From Desulfovibrio sp. (GTDB lineage: Bacteria > Desulfobacterota > Desulfovibrionia > Desulfovibrionales > Desulfovibrionaceae), in assembly GCA_031272405.1 (NCBI GenBank), contig JAISTW010000024.1, positions 1 to 35,586 of the forward strand: a stretch of DNA of 35,586 bases, read 5' to 3'. The notes beneath the pieces are model-generated. The model searched no databases. It had not been told where the DNA came from and saw only the letters and a program-made list of their open reading frames with translations. Below are positions 25,501-32,643 of this stretch, one piece after another (position 1 is the first letter of the stretch; each line of letters starts with the position of its first letter). The position numbers were made by a program, and so were the translations under genes.

Positions 25501-26778
25501 CGCGTCGCATGCGGAAAGCACTTCTTCATAGGGCATGTTCAAAAAGCCGTCATGTCCGTCAAGCATGGCCGGTATGAAAATCACCTTGACTGGCCGTTCC
25601 GGTCTGTTGTCGAGACCGATGCGGCGGCAGAGGTTGATGACGGGGTCTTCCGGCGCGTTCCAGACATTGTGCGTGCAGATGAAGGGATTACCGTTGTCGC
25701 TGGCCTGCGGATCGCCGGAAATGGCCGCCTCGTTGACGCCGGTATGCCCTCCCATGATCAGGCAGAACACAAGCACCGACGTCTCCGTGCCGGAAATGCT
25801 TTTGGCGGCTCGGCCCAGGGCTTCCAGAAAAACATCCACGCCCTTGTTGTGCATCTCATAGCGTCCGGAGATGACGAAGACCATCGTTTGCTCGAGCAGC
25901 CTGCAACGCAGGAAGCGCTCCGCGGCGGCCATGATTTGGGCACGTCTGATCAGCGGTTCGGTTCTGTCTTCCGAATAATCGGGTATGACGCGCAAATCCA
26001 GGCCGTTCAGCGTAATCGTGTCGGGCTGGCGGCCCAGAAAAATGGAAGACTCCACGCCGGTGATGGGGCTGACGGTGGTGAAGGCGTCAGCCTCCCTGGC
26101 CGAGATGCTTTCCATGGAAAATTTCGCGGTAATGTTGAGCGACGCGGCCTCCTGAGACGGATTGAGACTGCGCAGGTTGCTGTATATGTCCCGTCCTGTG
26201 CCGGCCAGAGCCCGGCCCAGCATGGTGGCGTGCGTGGTGAAAACCGTGCCCACCCCCGGCGCCATTTTTTTGAGGGTCAGCAGACCGGCCCCGCACATCC
26301 ACTCATGGAACAGGGCGACGGACTTGTCGCCCAGCGGTTCCACCAGCGTCTCGTGGATGGTGGATATGACCTCTCCGCAGGCGGAAGAGAACATGACCGG
26401 CTCTATATAGTCCCATCCCCCGGAAAGCGAATCCACACCGTAGTTTTTCCACAATTCGTAAAGGAGCTGGTTGCTGGAATAACGATTGGCGAAATCCACC
26501 AGAATGGCCTTGGGACGCCCGGGAATATCCCAGCGCCCCAGACGGCATTTGAGATTTTTAAGGGCCAAAGCCGTGCGCAGGGAATCCCAGGCCTGCTCCT
26601 CCGTTTCCTCAAAGCCGGCGTTACGCTGCAAATCCGGTCCAAGGAGGAAATAGTCCTCACCGAAGGTTTCCACAGACTGCAAGGCCTTGCTGCTTATAAC
26701 GGAGTAAATGCCGCCCACTTTGTTGCAGACTTCCCAACTGACTTCAAAAAGCGTGACGGTGGAATTGTTGAAATCCAT
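22531..26778 (-). CDS. GT3 glycogen synthase fused to GT35 alpha-glucan phosphorylase
   Basis: A 1415-residue two-enzyme protein. Residues 1 to about 570 resemble GT3 (eukaryotic-type) glycogen synthase: it begins FEVSWEVCNKVGGIYSV, has FTTHATMLGRAL, and carries the catalytic-type EPWGYTPQE (about Glu434 and Glu442). From about residue 575 it is a phosphorylase with the DUF3417 N-terminal region (DLAANLWWCWNEKARDLF). YFSTEYGLHESVPIYSGGLG and FTTHTPVPAGNEAF follow, as does the PLP lysine at about residue 1168 in EASGTSGMKLP. The first half would elongate glucan from a nucleotide sugar; the second would release glucose-1-phosphate from it. GGAG lies 6-7 nt before the ATG. It is the last gene of the glycogen operon. 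Confidence 0.9.
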   Translation of the reverse strand: MDFNNSTVTLFEVSWEVCNKVGGIYSVISSKALQSVETFGEDYFLLGPDLQRNAGFEETEEQAWDSLRTALALKNLKCRLGRWDIPGRPKAILVDFANRYSSNQLLYELWKNYGVDSLSGGWDYIEPVMFSSACGEVISTIHETLVEPLGDKSVALFHEWMCGAGLLTLKKMAPGVGTVFTTHATMLGRALAGTGRDIYSNLRSLNPSQEAASLNITAKFSMESISAREADAFTTVSPITGVESSIFLGRQPDTITLNGLDLRVIPDYSEDRTEPLIRRAQIMAAAERFLRCRLLEQTMVFVISGRYEMHNKGVDVFLEALGRAAKSISGTETSVLVFCLIMGGHTGVNEAAISGDPQASDNGNPFICTHNVWNAPEDPVINLCRRIGLDNRPERPVKVIFIPAMLDGHDGFLNMPYEEVLSACDAGFFPSWYEPWGYTPQECAAWAVPTLTTDLSGFGMWAKGMSSDISEPYPGVFVLPRRGLAQEQCIDALHSAVMNSISGAVEHMDLRRKNARLLAEKTSWQHFYENYLKAFRMALDKAEGRIAAVTSHRELVRILSASSTVTPFLRQIMAVPVLPKEFARMRDLAANLWWCWNEKARDLFFRLDPQLWEESHNPLRMIEEVDQERLTHLVNNAEYRALYEDVLQEFDKYMAEPQRSLSDELTPEHPIAYFSTEYGLHESVPIYSGGLGVLSGDHLKSASDMALPLVGIGLLYKNGYFMQEISEDGRQIPRYPVNNFAHLPVSMMYDKAGEPVFIQLDLPGRICYARVWKMQVGRISLYLMDTDTRRNTDEDRHITDRLYEANREIRLLQEMLLGIGGVRLLRKLDIEPRVYHMNEGHSAFLALERLHGFMATGLSYEEAVVAVRANTIFTTHTPVPAGNEAFALDLMERYFSGIAGNLGLDWQSFVNLGQIEGGNAGHFEMTVLALRLSFRANGVSRLHGEVSRRMWSNLWKGLPEAETPIHYVTNGVHTPSYVGSHMREILDAHLGPDWISAPPDSPVWQKVDGIPADAYWAAHLSQKEALLEYLHFRIAGIMEKFKLPRDKRRQMENHLIPSTLLIGFARRFAPYKRATLLFADPDRLAKILNNPDRPVCFIFSGKAHPADEPGIDLIQQVIRLSLDERFLGKIFFIENYNLGVSRLLSQGCDVWLNTPRRPHEASGTSGMKLPVNGGINLSISDGWWCEGYNRANGWTIGTVLTTELPLQPQSDYDDAASLYTLLEENVVPLYFSRDDQGLPKGWIDTSKRSLKSLTAMYSSNRMLRDYVDWAYVPAAKRRETLAQDNWTLGKELAVWQKDLATRFRSIKIEEIIVSGLQNNSMTCGEPVSIRVRIDPGVMEPGEILAQLVMGPVYANGNFKGNPETLRLVGKKTSGGVEFSGAYIPAHTGLYRYGIRFMPMHKGLESPLETGLIIWG

Positions 26779-26820
26779 ACGATCTCCAAGGGTTAAGGGA
26801 ATAGGCCCAAAAATGCGGCC

Positions 26821-28080
26821 TTATTTCTTCTGTTGCGCGTCGGTCTTCTTCTTTGGGGGGCGCGCGCGCCCGCCCGCGGTCTTCTTTTTTGACGCGGCCT
26901 TTTCCGCGGCGGCAAGGCGCATCTCAAAATCGGCCAGCACGTTCATATAGGTGATGTAGGCGTCATAGGGACTTTCAAACGGATTGGACCTGTCCGCAAG
27001 ATACCCTGTAAACCATTTTGTGGAGATATTACTGAAATGTTCCGCCGTCTGCAAGCGTTCATAGTCATGGATCAGGCCGGCGTCACCCAAGGCGCGGACG
27101 CGTCCGTCCAGGGCGTAGAGGGCATGAACGGCGTCTTTTTGCATGTCGTTGCCGAGCCACATGGTGAGATCCCGTTCGTTGTCCCGCCAGGAGACAAGAT
27201 CCAGCACATCAACTTCGCCCTTGGGTTCAATTTTTTTGGCTGCCTCGGACGGAGTCATGAAGCTGAAGCGTTTGTCCGCCAGCATGGCTGCCGGAAAGGC
27301 TTCCATAAAGTCAAGGATGCCGGACTCCTTGTCATGGCGCATGCCAAAGGCGTGGTAGTCCCAGTACAGGTTGATGATGTCGGCGTCGTCCGCTCCGGAG
27401 CACCATCCGGCAAATTTTTCCGTGGTCAGGGGCCAGCCGGACCATCCCCTGTTGCTGAATCTGATGCTCACATCCTCGGAAAGGAGCATGTTGCGCAGCA
27501 AAAGCCGCGGTTCGGCCAGACCCGGGGCGGTGTACACATAATTGGGACTGCGCCAGCCGAGCACATGCTCCGCCCCTTCGGCCAGAATGGCCTTGAACCC
27601 CAATGCCTTCAGCGCCTGCGCCAGTTCGTTGCTGTACATAAATTCCGTATTGCGGAAGGCGAGCGGCTTTTTGCCGAAAATGCCCTTCAACCGGAGGCTG
27701 TGCTCCTTGACCTGCCGTTCGAACTCCTGTTCGGAATAGAGAAAGGCCAGGGAATAGGCCGAGGGGCCGGACACGAATTCCACGCAACCGGTTGCGGCGA
27801 GCGCCTTGAAGCCGTCAATGACTTCAGGGGCGTACTGTTCGAACTGGTCAAGGGCCGTGCCGGAAATGGCGAACGAACATTTGAAAGCCTTTTTATGCCG
27901 ACGGATGAGCTTGAGCAAAAGGTCGGTCATGGGCAGGTAGCAAGAGCGAGCTATGGCTATCAGGGCGTCACAGTTGCGGTCGTCGTCCTCGTAGACGGAG
28001 TTCTGACCAATGTCGAACACGGTGTATTTGCGCAAACGGTAGGCTTCATGCACGTCAAAACACAAGCAAAGGGCAGGCAT
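26821..28080 (-). CDS. GH57 family glucan-acting enzyme (alpha-amylase-like)
   Basis: A 419-residue GH57 protein. The predicted nucleophile is Glu146 in FRNTEFMYSN and the predicted acid/base is Asp241 in LYWDYHAFG; both regions match the two GH57 catalytic blocks. The family includes alpha-amylase, 4-alpha-glucanotransferase and branching enzyme, and the exact activity is uncertain. The C-terminal ~26 residues form a lysine-rich, proline-containing tail (KKKTAGGRARPPKKK) that looks disordered. The start at 28080 shares its A with the upstream stop (TAATG) and has GGAGG 9 nt upstream; the open frame before it overlaps the neighbouring gene. Its place between glycogen synthase genes supports a role in glycogen turnover or branching. 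Confidence 0.82.
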   Translation of the reverse strand: MPALCLCFDVHEAYRLRKYTVFDIGQNSVYEDDDRNCDALIAIARSCYLPMTDLLLKLIRRHKKAFKCSFAISGTALDQFEQYAPEVIDGFKALAATGCVEFVSGPSAYSLAFLYSEQEFERQVKEHSLRLKGIFGKKPLAFRNTEFMYSNELAQALKALGFKAILAEGAEHVLGWRSPNYVYTAPGLAEPRLLLRNMLLSEDVSIRFSNRGWSGWPLTTEKFAGWCSGADDADIINLYWDYHAFGMRHDKESGILDFMEAFPAAMLADKRFSFMTPSEAAKKIEPKGEVDVLDLVSWRDNERDLTMWLGNDMQKDAVHALYALDGRVRALGDAGLIHDYERLQTAEHFSNISTKWFTGYLADRSNPFESPYDAYITYMNVLADFEMRLAAAEKAASKKKTAGGRARPPKKKTDAQQKK

Positions 28081-29399
28081 TATTGACATCCTCCTGTAAC
28101 ATCCCGATAAATAGCCATAAGTTGAACAGCCACATTCTCCCAGCGAATGGATTTCATTTCCTGTCGGCAGTTTTTCACCAGTTCGGCCGCCAGACAGGGA
28201 TAGCGCAGCACAGCGCATATTTTGTCAGCCATATCGCGTGTGTCCCAGAAATCCGCCTTGAGGGCGTGCTTGAGCACTTCCGAAACGCCGGACTGTCGTG
28301 AAAGCAGCACAGGCACGTCGTAGAGCATGGCCTCCAGAGGGGTGATTCCGAATGGTTCGGACACGGAAGGCATGACATACAAATCGCTCAGGGCGAACAT
28401 GCGGTCGACTTCCTCGCCGCGCAGAAAACCCGCAAAGTGAAAGCGGTTGCCTATGCGCAATTGTCCGGCGCGCCGTATGAGCATAGGTAGCATGTCGCCG
28501 CTGCCCGCCATGAAAAAACGCACGTTCGGCATTTTCCGCAAAACCAGACGAGCCGATTCCATAAAATATTCCGGCCCCTTCTGAAAGGTCACCCGACCCA
28601 GAAAGAGCACCCGTTTCTCATGGCGGATGCGGGGCGGCACAACATAGCGCCGCTCCACCTCATGACGGGCCACGGCATTATGCACCACGCTCACTTTTTG
28701 GGCGGGCACCCCGTAACGCTCCACCACGGTCTTGCGGGTCAGGTGGCTTACGGCCACCACCCGGTCTGCGGACATAAGTCCGGCCCGCTCCATGCCGGCC
28801 ACCTGCTCGTTGATGTTTTCACCGCTGCGGTCGAATTCCGTGGCGTGGATGTGCGCCACCAGGGGCTTGCCGGTCAGGGCTTTGACCAGCATTCCGGCAG
28901 GATAGGTCATCCAGTCGTGCACATGGATTACGTCGAAGGATTCCCGCAGGGCGATGGCGGCCGCAAGACGGCTGTAGCGGCGCACTTCGCCCATAAGGTC
29001 GGGTCCGTAACCGCCCGAGAGCTCATAGGTGAAGGAGCGGCCGCTTTGGCGGCGTCGGTATGTTTCGCCCTGTTGTCTGAGCCATTCCACGGATTGAGCA
29101 TAAGACTCCGGCGTGAGATAGGGGAAGATTGGGCTGTCCACGCTGAGAAAGCGTATGCTCTCCCGCCAGGCGTTTTGAGCGGCCTCGTCCATGCGCAGGG
29201 CCATCTCTTCGTTGATGAGCGCGCCAGACGCGGACGCCAGACGCAGGAAATCGTTGGCGCCGCCCCTATCCGCGCGCGGCAGCACAAAAATGATTTCCGC
29301 TCCCGCTCTGGCCAAGGCCTGCGTCATGCCGAAGCAGGCCGTGCCCAAGCCGCCGCTGATATGCGGCGGGAATTCCCAGCCAAACATAAGTATGCGCAT
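28080..29399 (-). CDS. GT4 glycogen/starch synthase-like glycosyltransferase
   Basis: A 439-residue GT-B glycosyltransferase. It starts MRILMFGWEFPPHISGGLGT, the synthase-type N-terminal donor loop. VIHVHDWMTYPAGML lies in the middle, then VLFLGRVTFQKGPEYF and the retaining GT4 motif SEPFGITPLEAMLYDVP near residue 350. It probably extends an alpha-1,4-glucan from ADP- or UDP-glucose in the cytoplasm. The start at 29399 is chosen because homology begins there; the frame is open 19 codons further, into the end of the debranching gene, without conserved sequence. The ribosome site (GGGG) is mediocre. It overlaps the next gene by one base. Confidence 0.85.
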   Translation of the reverse strand: MRILMFGWEFPPHISGGLGTACFGMTQALARAGAEIIFVLPRADRGGANDFLRLASASGALINEEMALRMDEAAQNAWRESIRFLSVDSPIFPYLTPESYAQSVEWLRQQGETYRRRQSGRSFTYELSGGYGPDLMGEVRRYSRLAAAIALRESFDVIHVHDWMTYPAGMLVKALTGKPLVAHIHATEFDRSGENINEQVAGMERAGLMSADRVVAVSHLTRKTVVERYGVPAQKVSVVHNAVARHEVERRYVVPPRIRHEKRVLFLGRVTFQKGPEYFMESARLVLRKMPNVRFFMAGSGDMLPMLIRRAGQLRIGNRFHFAGFLRGEEVDRMFALSDLYVMPSVSEPFGITPLEAMLYDVPVLLSRQSGVSEVLKHALKADFWDTRDMADKICAVLRYPCLAAELVKNCRQEMKSIRWENVAVQLMAIYRDVTGGCQ

Positions 29400-29428
29400 T
29401 ACATTGCCCCAGCGGTCTTTGCCCGGCG

Positions 29429-31486
29429 TCAGGCCGGAGTCATCAGGGCGCGGCACACGCCGGCCGTATCGCCTGAGGGCGGGTTGGCCAAGCGGAGCGC
29501 GAGCAGTTTTTCCCAGTACTCGTATTCAGCGGGCGCGGCTTTTTTGAGGCGGAGCACAAGCCGCAGGCATTCGGCCACGCTCCAGGCCTGATGTATGCAG
29601 CCGTTGGGACGATAGGGCGGGGACGCGTCAAAAATTTCGGAAATGCAGCCCAGCCCGGCATCGGCCAAATGATCGCTGAACAGGGGGGTCAGGGTGTCCA
29701 GCAGGCCGGAAACGGCGCCCTGCATATCCCAGGCCGTGCGCAGGAGGGCGTCTCCATAATGGCCCAGCAGCCAGGGCCAGACCGTGCCCTGGTGGTAGGC
29801 CGCGTCGCGTTCTTCCGGGCCGCCTTCATACAGTCCCTTGTAGGCCGGATTGGCGGGGGAAAGCGTGCGCAGGCCGAAGGGCGTCAGGAGACGGTTGCGC
29901 ACGCACTCGACCACAGACGGCTGATAGCGTTCTTCCAGAACGGGGTAGGGCAGGGAAACGGCGAAAATTTGATTGGGCCGTATGGACTGATCCAGCATGC
30001 CGTTACGCCAGACGTCGCCCAGATGGCCGCCCTCCCGCGCTACCCAGAAGTGTTCGAAAAAGGCGGCCCTCATGTCCCGCAGGGCATCCGTCGCTTCCCA
30101 ATCCGGCTCGCGGAACCGGTTCGCCAGATAATCCGTAAAAGCCAGCGTGTTGTACCACAGGGCGTTGATCTCCACGGGGCACCCGTGGCGCGGCGTCATC
30201 GGACGGCCGCCCGAGTTGGCGTCCATCCAGGTGAGTTGGGTGTGGGCGTTGCCGGCGTGCAACAGGCCTTGCTGATCCACGAATATGTCCAGACCGGGGC
30301 CCTGGCGGTATCCCCGCACGATGAGCTTGAGGGCCGGCCAGAACTGCTCGCGCACCAAGCCCAGCCCATCCGGATTTTCCTTGAGGAAACATTGCACGGC
30401 AAAGGCGAACCACAGGGCGGCGTCGGCGGAATTGTAGGCGTTGTCGCCGTCTTCCACAAAGTAGTTCGGGGCCAGTCCGTTGCGCAGCGCCCCGGCTATC
30501 TGCCTGAGGGTTTTGAGTCCGAACTCGGTTTCGCCGTTCAGAAAGGTCAGACCGGGCAGAGATATGAGCGTGTCCCGGCTCCAGGAATCAAACCAGTGGT
30601 AGCCCGCCAGAACGGCGGGACGCCGGGACGGCGTGGAAATGCAGAACTGGCGGGCGGCTTCGCCGAGAACACCGACAAGACCGGGGCCATTGCGTCCGGC
30701 TTGGGCACGTTTGCATTCCCGCTTCCACAGTTTTTTGATATCCTCTTCACAAGGCGTCGTTCCAAAAGTCACAAAGACGTCCTGTCCGTCTTTCAGGGGG
30801 ATGGACAGGACGCCTGGCAGGAAGAGATCTTCAAGGTCGGGGAAACCGCGTTCGGCTTCCTGAAAATATTCGACATTGTAGTACCAGTCAGGCGACGGCG
30901 AAAATTCGTGTTTCGCGTTCGTCTGCACATACAGGGTCGGCAGGCCCGTGTAGGGGGCGATGGCGAAGCCGTTGTCCAGCGGACTGGTCGCCGTGTTCAG
31001 CGCCGGGTTGGCATGCGTGAGCGAGTGAAAATGGCGAAAGGCCAGCAAGGGCTTTAAAACAAGGCGCAATTGCGGCGTGCCGGGGCCGCTCTGGAAGCTG
31101 TATCGCGCCGCGAGGCGGCTGACGCCCGGCGTCAGGAGCATCTCCCGGCTGATTTTAACGTCGCCGATGCGGTATTCAAAAACAGGCCGGTCTTCCAGCT
31201 GAAAGCGTTCAAGATATTGGTGCCCGCCGGGATGTATCACTTCGGGATGTTGGCGGGTGGAAATGAAGAATTCCTTGCCGGCCCCGGCGACGGATTCTTC
31301 CAGGGTTGAGAGCAGCACATGCCGCCCGTGTTTGGTGTTGACCGTCAGAAGACCATGATATTTTCTTGTGTTGCAGCACAATATGCTGCTGGAAGCGTAA
31401 TCGCCGAGGCCGTTGGTCAACAGCCATTCCTTGCGCAACGCTCTGCGGGTGTTCTGACAGGCGGCCTTGTCAAAGCTGAAACGCAT
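29429..31486 (-). CDS. Amylo-alpha-1,6-glucosidase (glycogen debranching enzyme, GDE_C family)
   Basis: A 685-residue enzyme. The N-terminal beta-rich domain has WLLTNGLGDYASSSILCCNT and RKYHGLL, the usual opening of bacterial debranching proteins. The C-terminal (alpha/alpha)6 barrel has GYHWFDSWSRDTLISLPGL (about 295-313), then NYFVEDGDNAYNSADAALWF, LTWMDA and YHQGTVWPWLLGHY. It removes alpha-1,6-linked glucose at glycogen branch points in the cytoplasm. The sequence upstream of the ATG reads GAGGTGGG, an acceptable ribosome site. It is the first gene of the four-gene glycogen operon and lies behind the promoter at 31558-31587. Confidence 0.9.
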   Translation of the reverse strand: MRFSFDKAACQNTRRALRKEWLLTNGLGDYASSSILCCNTRKYHGLLTVNTKHGRHVLLSTLEESVAGAGKEFFISTRQHPEVIHPGGHQYLERFQLEDRPVFEYRIGDVKISREMLLTPGVSRLAARYSFQSGPGTPQLRLVLKPLLAFRHFHSLTHANPALNTATSPLDNGFAIAPYTGLPTLYVQTNAKHEFSPSPDWYYNVEYFQEAERGFPDLEDLFLPGVLSIPLKDGQDVFVTFGTTPCEEDIKKLWKRECKRAQAGRNGPGLVGVLGEAARQFCISTPSRRPAVLAGYHWFDSWSRDTLISLPGLTFLNGETEFGLKTLRQIAGALRNGLAPNYFVEDGDNAYNSADAALWFAFAVQCFLKENPDGLGLVREQFWPALKLIVRGYRQGPGLDIFVDQQGLLHAGNAHTQLTWMDANSGGRPMTPRHGCPVEINALWYNTLAFTDYLANRFREPDWEATDALRDMRAAFFEHFWVAREGGHLGDVWRNGMLDQSIRPNQIFAVSLPYPVLEERYQPSVVECVRNRLLTPFGLRTLSPANPAYKGLYEGGPEERDAAYHQGTVWPWLLGHYGDALLRTAWDMQGAVSGLLDTLTPLFSDHLADAGLGCISEIFDASPPYRPNGCIHQAWSVAECLRLVLRLKKAAPAEYEYWEKLLALRLANPPSGDTAGVCRALMTPA

Positions 31487-31557
31487 AAGCCCACCTCACT
31501 ACTGATTCACGCCGCCAATGACGACAGACGGGAGGGGTGTCTGTTCCCTCGTCTCCT

Positions 31558-31587
31558 AGATTAGAGCCAGAAGAGGCATTTTGTCAA
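31558..31587 (-). promoter_or_regulatory. Sigma70 promoter of the glycogen operon
   Basis: On the minus strand a consensus TTGACA (31582-31587) is followed after 18 nt by TAATCT (31558-31563). An A/T-rich block just upstream (about 31605-31660) could be an UP element. Initiation near 31551 gives a leader of about 65 nt that can fold a bulged hairpin (GACG and AGGG pairing with CCCT and CGTC). Confidence 0.65.
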
Positions 31588-31659
31588 GGAATGATAGGCG
31601 GCGGTGTAAAAAATTCATTTTTTTCAGCAGATTTTGATAATATATTGTTTTTACTGCAT

Positions 31660-32271
31660 TTATGACAGCTCCTGGCGGTATTGCAGCGACTGGCGCAGGG
31701 TTTCCCTGTCCATGTATTTGACTTCGGCGCCCAGGGGAATTCCCTGGGCCAGACGGGAGATTTTCAGGTTCGGGAAGCGTCCGCCCACGAGGCGTTGGAT
31801 GAAGGACGCCGTGTTTTCCGCCTCCAGCGTCGCCCCCAGGGCCAGCACAAGCTCCCGGATTTCGCCTTCGGCCAGGCGTCGTAAAAGCCTGTCCGTGTCC
31901 AGCGTCCGCGAGTCCCGTTGGGCGAGCGGTTCCAGAAGACCGCCCAGGATCATATACTGGCCGTGATAGAAGCCGCCTTCGTCCAGGGCGAGCATGCTGT
32001 CCCATTCGGCCACCAGACACAGCATGTCCCGGCCGCGTTCAGCGTCCGCGCAGATGGCGCAGGGGTCATCCGCGGTAAGGCCGCCGCAGCGCGAACAAAG
32101 ACGCAGGGCGTCACGCAGGCCGTATATGCCCGAGCCGAGCCGCCGCACTTCGGATTCCGGCCAGGCGAGCAGAGCCATGGCCGCGCGAAGGGCTGATTTG
32201 GGCCCCATCCCGGGCAGGCGGGCCAGTTGCTCCACAAGCGCCTTGAGAGGCGCCGGCGCGCGTGGGTGCAT
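31660..32271 (-). CDS. recR: Recombination protein RecR
   Basis: A 203-residue protein of normal RecR length. It has the N-terminal helix-hairpin-helix (LARLPGMGPKSALR), a four-cysteine zinc site (Cys59, Cys62, Cys71, Cys74) and a Toprim domain (MLCLVAEWDSMLAL to TLEAENTASFI). It ends in a C-terminal segment with ISRLAQGIPLGAEVKYMD. RecR works with RecO, and RecF where present, to load RecA on single-stranded gaps. It follows ebfC by 12 nt. The dnaX-ebfC-recR order is the common bacterial arrangement. Confidence 0.96.
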   Translation of the reverse strand: MHPRAPAPLKALVEQLARLPGMGPKSALRAAMALLAWPESEVRRLGSGIYGLRDALRLCSRCGGLTADDPCAICADAERGRDMLCLVAEWDSMLALDEGGFYHGQYMILGGLLEPLAQRDSRTLDTDRLLRRLAEGEIRELVLALGATLEAENTASFIQRLVGGRFPNLKISRLAQGIPLGAEVKYMDRETLRQSLQYRQELS

Positions 32272-32283
32272 TCAGACCATGTC

Positions 32284-32595
32284 CTAGAACATGCCGGGAA
32301 TCTTTATGCCGCCTGAAATGGAGTTCATTTCCCTTTCCAGGCTCTCGCGGGCGATGCGACCGGCTTCGTTGACGGCGGCGGTCACGAGATCCTGCAACAT
32401 TTCCACGTCTCCGCCTTCCAGGGCCTTGGGGTCAATAGTCAGCCTCACCAGTTCCTGTTTGCCGGAAACCTCGGCCTTGACCATGCCGCCGCCGCTGGAC
32501 GCCTCATAGACATGCTCCGCCGCGTCCTGCTGGAGTTTGGCCAGTTTTTGCTGCATAACCTGCGCCTGACGCAGGATGTCGTTCATATTGCGCAC
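32284..32595 (-). CDS. ebfC: Nucleoid-associated protein EbfC/YbaB
   Basis: A 103-residue YbaB/EbfC protein: MNDILRQAQVMQQKLAKLQ, then VYEASSGGGMVKAEVSGKQE and ALEGGDVEMLQDLVTAAVNEA. The family forms a tweezer-like dimer that binds DNA. A GTG start at 32595 is preferred over the ATG three codons later, because the GAGGAG ribosome site lies about 7 nt from the GTG but about 16 nt from the ATG. It lies between dnaX and recR, as in most bacteria. Confidence 0.94.
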   Translation of the reverse strand: MRNMNDILRQAQVMQQKLAKLQQDAAEHVYEASSGGGMVKAEVSGKQELVRLTIDPKALEGGDVEMLQDLVTAAVNEAGRIARESLEREMNSISGGIKIPGMF

Positions 32596-32643
32596 GCGTG
32601 TTCTCCTCGTTTCTCATGTTTGACAGTCACAGTGTCTTCCGGT

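Noticed and set aside
24736-26796. Plus-strand open frame of 686 codons antisense to the glycogen synthase/phosphorylase fusion
   Set aside because: The opposite strand encodes a well-conserved protein with catalytic motifs throughout. The antisense product has no recognisable domain and an excess of Gly, Arg, His and Gln typical of GC-rich shadow frames.
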